Below, one piece after another: positions 1 through 11,560 of a DNA stretch of 64,000 nucleotides. The stretch spans positions 1,072,146 to 1,136,145 of the forward strand of contig JAVSML010000031.1 in the NCBI GenBank assembly GCA_038503035.1, given 5' to 3'. Under the pieces are notes generated by a model. It ran no database searches, was not told the DNA's origin, and worked only from the letters and a program-made list of their open reading frames with translations. A program made the position numbers and the translations under genes. How positions within the stretch are numbered: position 1 is the first letter of the stretch; each line of letters opens with the position of its first letter. Source of the stretch: Crocodylus rhombifer (lineage: Eukaryota; Chordata; Crocodylia; Crocodylidae).

Positions 1-164
1 AATTACTGTTTTATAGAGGTGCATCAATACATCAGTCCTATACTGGATCAGCACCGATATAAGGAAAATTTACTGTATGGGCAAGCAGCATTTTTTGTCT
101 GGTGTGGCTGATAATTTGGCCAATAAATGCCCTGTGCATGCACATAGCTGCAGCGCAACATGAG

Positions 165-826
165 GGAAGGGTGGGGGGAGGCAGACTGAGGCCCCAGTGG
201 GGAGGGAGGGAGTGGGGCTGAGGCTGGGGCAGGGCCTGGGGCAAGCGCTGCACAGCTGGGGCGGGTGACAAGATGGAGCTGTGACTCATCTGGGAGGTGC
301 AGGAAGGGGGCGGCTCCCGCCGTTGCATGCAGCCCAGGAGGGTGTGTGGGGAGCGCATCCCCAGATCTGTACGCAGGGCGAGGGTGGGCTGCTGCTGCAG
401 GCTAGGGCTGGGGCAGTGCCAGGCTCTTCCTGATGGTGGGGCTGGGCCCGGCTGCACTACGGACAGGAGGTGGCAGCACTGGGAGGGGAGCTATGGTGAA
501 TTTTGGGGTGGCTGCAGCTCCCCCCATAGCCACTGGCCCCCACCCTGAGCACAGACTGGCCCAGCACCCCTAGCGGGAAGAGCCTGGCACTGCCCCAGCC
601 CACAGTGGCAGCCTGCCCTGCCCTGTGTGCAGATCCAGGGGGCACCCCCCATGCCCTCCTGGGGTGTGTGCTGTGGTGGGAGCCACTGTCCTGGCACCTT
701 GTGGATGAGCCGCTCACAGCTCTGTCCCATGCCCTGCCCCAGCTGTGCAGCGCCTGCCCCTGCCCCTGCTCCACTCCCTCACTGCTGGGGCCTCGATCTG
801 CTGTCCACATGTCCCTTCCCTCTCTC
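165..826. repeat. GC-rich giant inverted repeat (foldback)
   Basis: The left half (about 165-496) and the reverse complement of the right half (about 524-826) align along most of their length with small gaps. Shared landmarks are GAGGCCCCAG, GCGCTGCACAGCTGGGGC, GAGCTGTGA, CAGGAGGG, and GGGGCAGTGCCAGGCTCTTCC; the centre is near position 510. Open frames on both strands here are a by-product of the low stop-codon density of GC-rich DNA and match no family I know. The structure sits just inside a hAT-like terminus at 933, so I infer it is the internal part of a non-autonomous hAT element. A homologous GC-rich block occurs at 30641-31290. Confidence 0.8.
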
Positions 827-933
827 CTGTTAATGGTAACATTAAAAACAAGGGAAAAAAATATAAAGGGGTATATGAGCTGAAACTTTGAGACAGAAGG
901 GGTACACTTGTTAAAAAAGGCTGAAAACCCCTG
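827..933. mobile_element. hAT-like element, right terminus
   Basis: The sequence ending at 933 reads, on the minus strand, CAGGGGTTTTCAGCCTTTTT, close to the CAGTGGTTCTCAACC terminus of hAT-Charlie type transposons. An AT-rich stretch separates it from the GC-rich palindrome. I see no matching left terminus in bases 1-160, so the left end is either degenerate or beyond the window; no target duplication can be called. Confidence 0.55.
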
Positions 934-1489
934 CATAAAGCATCTCCTTCCCATACTTGTCATTTATCCTCATATAGCTCTCCCCAGCTCTTAGGCAATG
1001 CAGGGATTGTTTGATCAACTATTGGGTGCTGGTTATGCTTTAGATACTGAGGTTTCTTTCTTTCATTAATACTTTCAGTTCATTCCCCCTTTAAAAAATG
1101 TACCCTGCTCTCCCATCTTTCCCCCTCACTCCTCCTTCTGCCTTGAGGAGTTGACCAACCTTTCCATAATTTCACCTGCCTTTCAAAGCATTTAACAACC
1201 ACATCCTATTGTAGGCTTGACACAAGCACAGGCCTTTATAGATTCTGGGCTGTGAGCCAACTCTCATTTCTAGCTTAGATGCTATTTAATGCTCTTGCAA
1301 TTTATTATTCATTCTCCTGAATTACTGCACTATCTCTTCTAGGCCTCTCTGTCCCCCATGCTGTGTAATGAAGGTATTGTACTGGTCCATACCCTGTTGC
1401 TCAATACAATTCACGCAACATTGCCATGACCACATTCATTCCCACACAACTGATTTCACATTTGCTGATTACTAATTACTGGTTCTACT
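934..1489. other. Unassigned sequence
   Basis: No open frame of note, no transposon terminus and no RNA gene seen. Moderately AT-rich, unique-looking. Confidence 0.5.
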
Positions 1490-1492
1490 GCG

Positions 1493-1541
<49 letters not shown>
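1490..1541. repeat. CG/CA dinucleotide microsatellite
   Basis: A short (CG)n run passes directly into about 19 CA units ending at 1541. The alternating purine-pyrimidine tract could adopt Z-DNA; length polymorphism between individuals is expected. Confidence 0.97.
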
Positions 1542-1543
<2 letters not shown>

Positions 1544-3175
1544 CCTCCTTTATTCTGAGATCTCAAGGTGGGTTCCTATCATTCACCAAAATGTGAGTGA
1601 TAATGATGAACCAAGCCTACGAGAAGCCATAACAGGCTTCTTTTTTTCTGGGGAGTAGATACTTTCATTTTATGTCTCTAATGGCTTTTTCACAGAGCAG
1701 GTCATCTACTGCAGGGGAACAAGTAACCTTTACAACTCCCCATTTAATACATTACAATAATTTCCTTGGAAATGTATTCCATTATCACAGGTACTAACAA
1801 TATATGACCTACTGTAAGCACTCAATCAGCAAATTAATGTCCAGGTTAATTCAAATTTTGGGGTGGGAGCAGGAGGAGGTCTTTTGCACTTGACAAAGAG
1901 AGATTCAGCAATTTTAAATAACCGTGTAAATCACCTTGGTTGGATGATGTGGGATGGGGTGGGAAGAGAGATCACTTCATGTTGTTCCCAGCAATGGAGG
2001 CATTTTTTTTTCCATCCTGTACAAATCTGCACACTTCAGCTCCCTTGGGTGAACCTCATTCCCCAACTCTGCTCTCTTCTGCTCTGCTAGTCTCCTCTGT
2101 GCAAAGTGAGTGTAACACCCCACTGAAGGAGTACCCCACCTCACCACTGTCATGCACAGAGGGAGAGTGATTTGTTTCTTGCACCACTCCCATCACTTTG
2201 CTTTCATCTTGACCTGATGTAAATGATCTGCCAAAGTACAGGGCAAAGGAGAATCAAAACCCAGTTACTTGCTGTCTTACACAGAGGAGTACTTAAACCC
2301 ACTCTGCACAGGGGCATATCCTGCAGTATAAAACCTTAGAGCCCCCACGGACAATGTAGGACATTAGGAAAGCTTACCTTTGCAGTAGAAACTACTCTCA
2401 CCTCATTGGTGTAACACCACTTAATTAGAAAAAGCCTTGATTCAGTGTGGGATCAAAAGCAGGCACTGGTAGTCTTGACTTCTGTACCACTCAATCACAT
2501 GGCCCAAAGTTAAATATACATATGTTTATTAATGCCATTGCACTCCTCCTGGATATTAGTGTAGCTATAAGCTGAATGTGCCCCACCGATCTCCAAGGGC
2601 CGGGATACCTCTGTGCGAAGTACATGACTCATAGAAAGGCCTAAGAAGGTGTGAAATATCATACAAGAAGGTTTCGTTAGAAGTGACCATAATATCAGAA
2701 TGTAAAATAAGCTAATTGAGACTATCAGGAATTGCTCCCAGATATAGAGATTGCATTATAGCTTCCAAAAGGACATGATGGCTTGAATTATATAAAACCA
2801 GGTTGACTTTCTTCCTGCACAGGAGAAAGCCAAATCACCTGCTTCCTTAGACAGGGGGAACTTTTTTTTTATTATTATCAGGTGCTTGGGTGGAGAGGCT
2901 TTTTAATTACAATGGTTTCTAGAGAGTTGCTCTAATTAAAATGCCTCACTGTCATGAGTATTAAGCCCCCACAGTTTTACAGCTGGCTGTGTGACACTTT
3001 ATCTAAAGTTCATTCAACGAGGTTTAGATAAAGCACCCCAGTGGCCATTTTTAAACACATGGGAACTTATACACATGATGTTGAGGCCATGCTGGAGCAT
3101 TTTAATTGGAATGCAGAGCAGAATCAAGTAAGCTGATGTGTTCTAATTAGAATGAAAACCAGCATGTGTATAGGC
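1542..3175. other. Unassigned sequence
   Basis: No gene or transposon recognised. Short frames at 1863-2170 lack any family resemblance. The part at 2870-3030 is AT-rich with several TTAATTA/CTAATTA cores (homeodomain-like), which is weak grounds for a regulatory role. Confidence 0.45.
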
Positions 3176-3177
3176 AG

Positions 3178-3267
3178 CCATCATCATCATCATCACCACT
3201 GACACCACCGCTAAAAATATTAGGAACAATAGCAGCAATAATAATAGAACTACTACTACTACTACTT
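3178..3267. repeat. Trinucleotide repeats (CAT)n and (ACT)n
   Basis: Seven CAT/CAC units at 3179-3198 followed by CAC-rich sequence, then an ATA/ATAA patch, and six ACT units at 3249-3266. The apparent poly-serine and poly-leucine frames across this stretch are products of the repeats and not proteins. Confidence 0.9.
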
Positions 3268-3912
3268 TTACTTTTAATGGACACAATGTCCATGTGCCTG
3301 GAAACAAGTGGATGCATCAAGGGGGTGACGCACAGAGTACAGCTGAGCACAGGACCCATGAATATGATGGAAATGAGGTTAATAAGATGCTTCCTTGTCT
3401 TTAGACGCTCTTGAGCAAGGCATGGGAGAAAAACTTTGAAACCAAACAACTTTTTTCAGGTTTTCATGGTGGCAGCAAATATAAACAAATAAAGAGACAG
3501 ATAAAACTACCCCAAATTCTTCATTTCTGGTCAATGTATAATGAATGTTATCTTTCTGTTTCAGCCCCTGAGATCAGCATGTAGAGATCAAAGAAACATG
3601 CAGTAACGTAACTGAGGGGGAGGGAGGCAACTGGGGCAGTAGCCCCAGACACCACCTTTGGAGTAGAGCGTGCAAAAGGAGTTGTACCACCGCCACTGCA
3701 GCAGTCAGTGCTGCTCTATCCATCGCTGCTGCCCAGGGAGCAGAGCTACCCTGCTGTGCCTCTGGAAATAAGCATGGTGATGGAGATCAAATTAGATGCC
3801 CCTACAATTGACCTGGTTTCGTGAACTATCTGTCTCATTCTCTTCAGGAAATATGATCCATGGGGCTGCCTGGCACAGAATTTACTGCTGTCGATATATA
3901 TTATCCCTCAGC
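3268..3912. other. Unassigned sequence
   Basis: No gene, SINE or terminal repeat recognised; includes a mildly GC-rich part at 3610-3760. Confidence 0.45.
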
Positions 3913-4436
3913 GGGCATGTCTACTTCTGCCATTAATGCATTGTAATAAACTGCAGAGCTTATTGCTCTGCAGCTTATTGCTCCCAGGAAGCTCCCAGGC
4001 ATGCTGTTTATATGTGGACCTGTACTGCAGTCCACTGAGCCAGGTTGGAGCAGCTCAGGCTGGCAGGGGGCCCAGCTTGTCAGCCCACAAGCCTGGGGCT
4101 GCTGTGACGGGGCTCAGTGTGCTGCACAGGGACTGGCTGGGGCACAAGGGTGCCTTAGTGTGGGGCACACTGGCAGGCAGCCCCTGCACTGAAGCACCCT
4201 TGTGCCCCAGCCAACCAGGTCAGTGTTTACACATGCATTACTGCACATAAAAAAACTCCACAGCAGGGTAGTACTTGTAAATACAAGCACTACCCTGCTA
4301 TGGAGTTTTTTTGTCTGCAGCTGTGCAGTTTATCAGCTTCTTGCAGCCTAATAAAGCCGCATATGTAGATGCAGAGATATTTACTGCGGAGCTAATTAGG
4401 CAGCTCCACAGTAAACGTTTCATGTAGATACGTACA
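3913..4436. mobile_element. Foldback MITE, GGGCATGTCTAC family (composite)
   Basis: Begins with GGGCATGTCTACTTCTG and ends near 4436 with a reverse-complement-like terminus CATGTAGATACGTAC. Inside are two hairpins: a near-perfect one at 4249-4312 and a smaller one with arms 4380-4393 and 4402-4415 (13 of 14 paired). A second terminus-like motif CATATGTAGATGC at about 4360 suggests either a nested copy or an internal duplication. The same terminal theme is seen at 4694, 6382, 16562, 20250, 29472, 37548 and 42233. No transposase frame; class II non-autonomous by structure. Confidence 0.65.
4249..4312. repeat. 31-bp-stem hairpin inside MITE
   Basis: Arm 4249-4279 pairs with arm 4282-4312 at 29 of 31 positions around a 2-nt AA loop. 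Each arm starts or ends with a 7-nt A or T run. Transcription across it would give a long double-stranded stem like the MITE-derived hairpins known to enter small-RNA pathways; whether it is transcribed is unknown. Confidence 0.9.
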
Positions 4437-4489
4437 CTAGTATACAGCATACACATCCCACACTCCATTAAAAATGTGCTTTGTAGTTT

Positions 4490-4690
4490 TTTAGAGCTGG
4501 ATTCAGAAGAAATGGGTTCAAATCCCAGATGTCTTCTGTGTCCTAGGAAAGTCTTTTAATGTCTTTGGTGCCTCTGTTCCCAACCTATGAAAGGAGGATA
4601 CAATTCCACCCTGCTCTCACCCTGGTCTCATCTATTTAGCCCATACGCTCTTTGGGAAGGCCTTGCCTTTTCCTACAGGCATTTCTATAC
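4490..4690 (+). mobile_element. MIR-like (tRNA-derived CORE) SINE
   Basis: Shows the order typical of MIR: a box-B-like GGGTTCAAATCCCA, then a decayed form of the 'tgtgaccttgggcaagtcatttaa' segment, a decayed 'cctctgtgcctcagtttcc' segment, and a tail with GCTCTTTGGGAAGG resembling the 'gctctttggggcagg' tail. Heavily diverged, so old. Confidence 0.65.
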
Positions 4691-4693
4691 GGT

Positions 4694-4972
4694 GAGCGCA
4701 TCTACACGTTGCCGTACGGTGATGTGACTACTGCACTGTGCTTTAGGACTTCCTTTTAGAAGTCAAGTACGGTTCAGTGACCACTCATATTATGCCATCT
4801 GCATGGTGCACACTTAGATTTCCCTGCTACATTGCATAGTGGCACACTATAAGTGGGGAGCAAGCGCTAAGTGATCATGTTTAGACCCGTGTTATTGCTA
4901 TGTCACCAGACCCCACCATACGGTGATGTAGTGCGTTGCTATGTCACTGCAGGATGATGTATAGATGCACCC
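4694..4972. mobile_element. Foldback MITE, GGGCGCATCTACAC family
   Basis: Left end GAGCGCATCTACACG matches the reverse complement of the right end (GGGTGCATCTATACATC). Contains the inner motif GCCGTACGGTGATGT near the left end and CCATACGGTGATGTAGTG near the right. Flanking triplets are GGT and CGT (2 of 3), so the duplication is decayed. Sister copies with the same interior lie at 6382-6678 and 16562-16871. Confidence 0.8.
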
Positions 4973-5905
4973 CGTGCATTGGCGGTCATTTGGCCGAAGA
5001 AGCAAGTGTTACCCATGCACTCTTCGTTCATGTGTGTCAACCCAGAAATGAGGTGATGATCAAGACTTGAGTTTCTGGTGCTCTCAAGAGCAACAGCTTG
5101 GGGTATGCTCACCTCTTCTTTTCCTGGCTTAGCACATGCTGAACTGGAGTGGGGTGGGTGGGAATTAATTCCTCAGCAGTACACGATGCTACTGTGGTGC
5201 CGACATACCCTATGTGTTTGTACTGCACTTAGTGTAAAGGGGCCCTGATTTTGGCTGGGAACCACAGGCTCTCTGTATTGCAGGAATGGAAGAACATCCA
5301 TTTCTTTCCGTGGATGCAGGATCAAATCCCTAATGAGAGGCACAGCGCTGTGCTCTACTCAATTACACCTGCGTGCGCATGTCTGTCGTTTAAAAAATGG
5401 CTTTGTTTCCTCCAAGATGAAAGGCCCCTCCACATGTGAAATATTATTATTGCTTCAACCTGCAATTCTTAATTTAGAGATCTGAAGTTATTACAGCAAC
5501 AGGCCGCATTTGTCATTTCTTGTGGATATTAGTTTAAAAATTTATGTTATGTTGTTTTAAATATGCATTCAAAACACTAACGGCCTTTTGTTCAAACATT
5601 AAAATTGTGAAATTACCCTGCAATTCCTCAGTAATAATTAATTTTATGATTCCAACTGCTATACACTTCAGGCCAAATACAAAGCTGGCAGAGGCCTGGG
5701 TGCTTTGGGATCTTTCCCACTATTGATTAATGTCTTGTTTTTCCCTTGTTTTCTCTTGGTTACCTTATCAGAAACCTCCCAGACCACCAGATTAAAAGGA
5801 GTCAGAGAAAGATGTACAATGGAAACTGGCTACCTATGTACTTTTCACTGGTTCGAGGTCCTTCTAGAAAAGACACTATCATTTGTATACCATGAGGATC
5901 TTGAG
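4973..5905. other. Unassigned sequence
   Basis: No gene or element recognised. The part at 5440-5650 is AT-rich and unique-looking. Short frames at 5251-5439 and 5544-5726 have no family resemblance. Confidence 0.45.
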
Positions 5906-5907
5906 TA

Positions 5908-6020
5908 GAGAGAGGTAGTTTGCTGTGTTAGTCTGAAGTTCGGTGCAGGTTGGTATCTTATATACTCAGTTGCTCAACTTTTGTAGGCTGCAGCCTACTT
6001 TATAAGATGCCATGAATGAA
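5908..6020. repeat. Unclassified interspersed repeat fragment
   Basis: Contains GCTGTGTTAGTCTG and a stretch around a perfect 16-bp palindrome (GTAGGCTGCAGCCTAC, 5983-5998) followed by a TATAAGATGCCATGAA-type motif. I recognise this theme (a palindromic GGGCTGCAGCCC followed by 'atcagatgcatgaa') as common interspersed DNA in reptile genomes, but I cannot name the family. Confidence 0.4.
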
Positions 6021-6381
6021 CCTAAAAAGAGAAGAGGTACAAAACAAGTAGGAATAAAACATTTCAATGTATTTCAACACGAGGCCTTGCACTTTGGGTT
6101 ATTTCTTTATGGGGAACCGTCTATCCACTAAGACAAGGAGTGCTCATTCTCTTTTTTAGAGCCAAGACCCAGGCTGAAATACACCATAGAAACTGAGCTC
6201 AGAAAGATTATTCCCTATGTAAAGTTATAGAGGCTCAATGGCAGGGCAATGAAGGCAACCTGCCCAGTGGAAAGAAAGGATGCGAACGTGGCTCTACCTT
6301 GACCAGAGACCCCATGGCAATACCTTAATAAAGGATACGCACACACTCACACCGAGTCTACTGTCTTTTACCGTACACACT
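6021..6381. other. Unassigned sequence
   Basis: Nothing recognised between the interspersed fragment and the next MITE. Confidence 0.45.
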
Positions 6382-6678
6382 GGGCGCATCTATATGTTGC
6401 CGTACAGCAATGTTGTTACTGCGCAGTGCTTTAGTGCGTCCTTTTGGAAGTACCAAAGCACCGCGCAGTAACCACGCATACTGCGCTGCGTGGGTGACAC
6501 ACGCTTGGATTTCCCTGCTACGTCATTGCAGCGGTGCACAATAAGTGGGGAGCACACTGCTATGGCAACATAGTTAACGATCATATGTAGACCCATGCGA
6601 TTGCTAGGTTGCTTTAGTGCACTGTATGGTGACGTAGTGCGTCGCTACATTGCCATAGGGCGACGTGTAGGTGTGCCC
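6382..6678. mobile_element. Foldback MITE with 3-bp target duplication
   Basis: 297 bp bounded by GGGCGCATCTATATG on the left and, on the right, the reverse complement of GGGCACACCTACACG. Flanked by ACT at 6379-6381 and ACT at 6679-6681, an exact 3-bp target duplication. The halves are partly complementary (TACTGCGCAGTGCTTTAGTG against AAGCACCGCGCAGTAACC near the left). 3-bp duplications fit PIF/Harbinger-type elements; crocodilian Chompy MITEs are a possible match that needs checking. Confidence 0.85.
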
Positions 6679-8140
6679 ACTAAGTATACATTGATCAGTG
6701 GAATTTACTCCCATTTTGCAGCAGTGTACAATGGGATTTATACCCTAAATCATTCCAGACCACTTGAAGAAATGTATCTCTTCCTAACTCAAAACCTACA
6801 GTAGTTGGGTTCTGCTTCAAAGGAAAAAGTGGGGTATAAAAGCTAAAACTTAACCTCCAAGTATTTTACCTGAGCACAGTATTGCTCCTTGAACAGAAGG
6901 TCTGAAATATGGGCCCACAGAACAGTGCAATTAGCAGCCCTTGTGTGGGATTCTTGATGTCGAATCATTTCACCTTCTCTGATGTGCTGTGAGGGGCTAA
7001 GACAAATGGTTTGTGACAGATGAAATAGTTTAAAAAAAAAAAAATCCGTCCACGACTTCCTAACTCTGTGCTTGCTAACTCCTCTAACAGGCAAACCCGA
7101 GCAGTGGGTTTTCGGGCTGTCACTGTCAGAGTCTCCCTCAAGCAGGCTATCAGCAAGATGTCACAGAAACAGACCTACGTGCATGACAATGATCAAATGC
7201 ACCGATCAGCTCCTACTTAATGGGTGGGAATGCCGATGAATGCTGCGCGGGGGCAGAGATGTCAGTCAAGCTGCAGCATCAAAGCCCTCGTTGACACACC
7301 CATCGCTGGCTGCCTGAGTGAAGCCCGGATCTCTATAGACAGTGCAACCAAGTTGCTTGGTAGCATCATGAGGAAGCTTAGCAGCTGGGCAGGTATCCAG
7401 GGCAAACTTCAGCATTGCTTGGCACTTGCAACTGGAGGAGAAACGGCTGTGCCATGTCTCGTGGGGGAGAGAGGAGATGAAATAACCGTCCTCCCTTGCT
7501 CCTATGCCTGCTGTTCTCTCCACTGTGCGGGACTCATTATCCTTGGCCCAGGTCCTAGTAAAACTGGCAGCTCCTAGTTAACATCTAAAGAACACAGCTC
7601 AGATGGTGCTATTCTTGGAGCAAACAGTGAGGAAAATCCCCATAACATTATATCTGGGAGAACAGAGTCCAAACCAACAGCAACAGGTTGGTTACTAGAT
7701 CTGCAGGTAGCGTAAGTCTGTATCACCTTGTTGAACTCAAAAATAGATGCATGGATTTACAAAGGCTCTGGACTGTCAAAGACCATAAAGTCCACAGAGA
7801 AGAAAATTATGATGAAAGCGCCAGGTTTCAGCAGAAGGAAAGATTAGGAAATGGTGCAGAGAAGAATCTGGCTGCAAGGCCAAGGTGGGAGCAAACACAG
7901 TGCTCTGCTTTGCATGGTCTAGCAGGAAGATGCTATTTTGGATAAAATGTCCTCTTTCATGAGAACAGAGTCTGCTATAGGTTCTTATTGAGGCAAATTT
8001 TCTACACTAGCACCGAATGAGTGCTCCTCTAAAGAAACGGCATCAGAACTACAAAGACAGTGGTTTATTTTTCCAGAAATAGGAAGTTTCTCCTGGATTT
8101 GGTGCCTTTAGTGATATAAAACATTTCTTGAATGAGGGGC
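6679..8140. other. Unassigned sequence
   Basis: No gene recognised. The frame at 7224-7577 (117 codons) and its antisense partner are the longest here but show no domain, signal peptide or family resemblance; I treat them as chance. Confidence 0.45.
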
Positions 8141-8207
8141 AAAAATAGCCTTTTGATGCAAAAATAGCATTTTGATGTAAAGACTGGCATTTTGATGTAA
8201 AGACTGG
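8141..8207. repeat. Short tandem repeat, period 20
   Basis: About three copies of a 20-bp unit containing GCATTTTGATGTAAAGACTG; the last two copies are nearly identical (8168-8207) and the first is diverged. Confidence 0.9.
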
Positions 8208-11200
8208 AGACGAAGGATATCTCAATAATAGGGCTGAGTCCAGAAGCCACAAATTCAGAGTTGGAGTCATAAGCCAAGGGTTCAGCCACAGTCTAGGTCA
8301 AGACAGTAGCGAGTAAACAAAGTCAAGAGGTCCAAGACAGGGGCAGGAATATGGGAATCAGGCAATGAGATCCACAGCAAAGGTACTAAGAATATTGCTG
8401 CAAGAATAATGTCTTGCAGGAAGTGGGAGAGATTTAGAGCCCTGTCAGGGGTTTGTGGCCCACACTGGTCCTCCCATATCACCTGATGCCCTATTAGGGA
8501 CCTCATGGGAGAGACCAGGCTGAGCTGGAGCGGGTGCATGGGTAGCTGACTGGTGATTCTTCAGCCTGGTCCTCTTCCTGTGGGCATCATGAATTTGGGT
8601 TTGAATCTCAGGGATGGCATGCAACAATTTTGCCATTTTGTAAGAAAACCAAACTTTCAAACTTCCCAAGAATGAAAGTTTGGAAGAAAAGTTAATTTTG
8701 GAGTGCTCAGAATATTTCATTTCACAAAAGTGGTTGCCTTCAACATTTTCCTTTTTAAATGAAAGGAAATCTAAAATAAAGCCATGTGAAAAGTGGGAAT
8801 AATTCATTTAGGAAAGATCTCAACTTGCTTCTTCAAATTTGGGGAGAAACCTTAATGTTTTTGTATGGAAGCAAAAAATGTGTGTGATAGGTACAAGTAT
8901 TAATGAGCTGGTTTCAGTGTCACCTAATCTGTGTTTTCTGAGAAAATAAAGTTTGGCGTTAAAAATATTAGTTCTTGTACGGATGGAGGGAAGCAGAGTT
9001 GGGAACCATGATGGATTCTCTGGAACATTTTCTGCAAACACATCTCCATTTAAGTTTGTTTGCCTTTTCGTGTTTGTTTGGATTTGGGGTCTTTTTGTTT
9101 TTATGCAGCACCAGTCTTAAAAATGTCAAGGATGAATTTAAATGAGAGAGGATTTTTTAAAAAGGTTGTCTTTCTGGCATGTTTTCAATAAGTTTTATAA
9201 TTAGCGCCCCAGTGAAAAATTGTTATAATTTGCTTTAGAAGATCCTAGAAACCTGCAAAACTCTTCAATCATCACAACAAAGCTGCCTCATTAGGCATTT
9301 GCAAAGGAAACAAGTACTGTTTCTACCAAAGATTTCTCCTTGTTAATACAAGCGAGTGTCAGGTTGCCGTGTGACTGGAGTCAATTTTCCTGTGTCAGTC
9401 ACTACGAAAGATGAGATTATAAACAAATATAGAAGACAATCTGGGTTTTCATAGCATATTTCGTATTCAAAATATGTCAAAGTACTTTTTAAAACAGTGG
9501 GAAAGAGACATACATGTGGGAATAAAATGGCTGCTAAACCAACTGGAGAAGCCACCCTATGTTTAGTGGTAATTCGTTCAGCCTTGGACATTCAAAGCTT
9601 ACGGTACTGAGAAAGAGGAAGGCACAGTGATGGGTGGATTATAAATACTTTGGACAAAGAGAGAGAGGGAGATAATAGGCAATGCAGGCAATGATAAGGT
9701 AGTCAAAAAATAGACACAGAGAGAGCTGTGGGTATATAGAGCAGACAGGGACTTGGACAGAAATGTGGCATAACATAAATAGATAAGTAATAAGATACTG
9801 CAGGTGGTAGAGCCTGGAAATGACCTCTTTGCTTTCTTTTAAAATTAGATCCTTTAATGGAATATTTATTTAGGAGGGGGAAAAACCCGATATGAAATAT
9901 GCCCTACTGAGTTGTAATCATTATCAGCCAGGACTAGATTCACACTAATAACGAGGTAGTTAAATACTTTGCAGACCATCATTCAAAAAGACCATACTGG
10001 AAGCAGAAGTTCCTAATGATTTCTCTGTCCTATTCCAACTTCTGGTACAGCCTCAGGTCCATCCGAGATGGAAAAGATGGAGCAGGTCCTCCATGGCTAC
10101 CTTCTCCAGCCAATTCTTCAGCATTTTTTTGGAAGTAAAATGGGTGGGATTTTGAAAGCACTGGATGTGGCCATCCCCAAGGAAGTCAGCTGAAGTGTTA
10201 CCACTAACTTCAATAAAGCAATGACGAATGCTTCTGAAAAATCTGTTCCTCTCACTCCATACAAAGGTCTAATAAAATATATCACATCTTCTCAAAGGAC
10301 CTTGCCTCCATACGAGAGAACACTTAGCAGCCAATCAACATCATTCTTCTTCAATGCTTTGGCCCTTCTAGTTTGTAGACCTATACAAACTAAACTTCAT
10401 CAATCCCTTTGGCAGACCATTCCAGTCTGAGATCTGCCTACCTCCTGATACAGAGCTATAATTTACTTTGTCATTAACGTCGAGCTACTACATCTTTACA
10501 CCTGAGATATTCCATGCTGTCTTTCTTTGCAGCCTTCAGAAACTTGGAGATAGTTCTTAAGAGCAAGACAGGGCAGGTAGATTAATTCTTGCAGAAACAA
10601 TAGTGGGATATATTGAAAAACAAGAGAGAGAGCGTTTCAACCAATAAAGAACCAACAAGCAATGTAAACCTGGATCTTATCTGCCCCTTTATTAAAGTGG
10701 TTTTGTTTTTGTGGTGTGTATCATAGTGCACAGGGCGGCTGTAAAAACCTGAAAGCAGAAGCATTAAGATAATTGTCAACTCACACTCTGAAACGCCTTC
10801 AACAGAGGGCTCTCATCTCATATGTGCAGTTCTCCATATCATCACATATGCTAAGTGAACCAATCCTTGGCACAATGAGGCAGGGAAGGACAAACTCCTC
10901 AGGTATAATATAAAGATGAGACTGAGGGTAGATTAAGGACTTGTCTACATTGCAGCAGGTGCTGGTCCTGGGGATGAAGAAGCTGGCCACATCTCTCCTT
11001 TACCCAGCCTACCTGTGTTTGCAGGCATACCCCCAGCGCATACGTTCACCAAGTTATGGTGTATAAGCTTCAAAGGTGAGCTTCCAGATCGGAAGCATGT
11101 CAAGAGCCTCAGCTGGCTGGGAGATGTGGAGGCTCATTCTTGCTAGACAATGCAGAAACGACCTGTGGCAGACCCAACTCCTTGAACCCCAAAGTCTCTT

Positions 11201-11399
11201 GTTCATTCTTCCACACCCTAACTTATTCTGCAACCCCCCTTACTGACACCTCATACATCTCTCACCTTAATTCTGGTCCTATATTTGGTATGAAGAAGTA
11301 TAGGCAGCTCACAGGACCTAATGCACAGATGCTTTTAACTAAATTTCACACCAAACAGACTCTCCATCAGCAACTACTGCCTGCAGACTTATAGTAGAG
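8208..11399. other. Unassigned AT-rich sequence
   Basis: Three kilobases without a recognised gene or transposon end. 9150-9330 is AT-rich with ATAATTAGCGCC and AACAAAG (SOX-like) motifs; 9655-9725 is GA-rich. Short frames show no family resemblance. Confidence 0.45.
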
Positions 11400-11560
11400 A
11401 GTGCTAATAACCACGCTGAAATTTCCTTACAAACGATTCAATGATATCGTGGAAATTACAGCTGTCAGCTTCCGCCACCACAGGCACAGGATATATAATT
11501 AGTAGCTAAAAATAATTACAATCCTGCCAATGAAGGGCAGGCATGTAAAACATACGAGCA
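11400..11560. promoter_or_regulatory. Candidate non-coding regulatory patch
   Basis: Contains CTGTCA (11462-11467, reverse complement of the TALE/MEIS core TGACAG), TATAATTAGTAG, and CTAAAAATAA (11506-11515), an exact match to the MEF2 consensus YTAWWWWTAR, directly followed by TTA. No repeat resemblance. This is motif matching only; such motifs are frequent by chance in AT-rich DNA. Confidence 0.2.

Noticed and set aside
38..963. Long overlapping frames on both strands (up to 168 codons)
   Set aside because: They lie in the GC-rich palindrome, overlap each other in several frames, and have proline/cysteine-biased composition without any domain. Low stop density explains them.
3147..3449. 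Serine-rich and leucine-rich small proteins
   Set aside because: Produced by CAT and ACT microsatellites.
4490..4560. tRNA-like box B (GGGTTCAAATCCCA)
   Set aside because: No cloverleaf can be drawn around it; it is the head of a MIR-like SINE.
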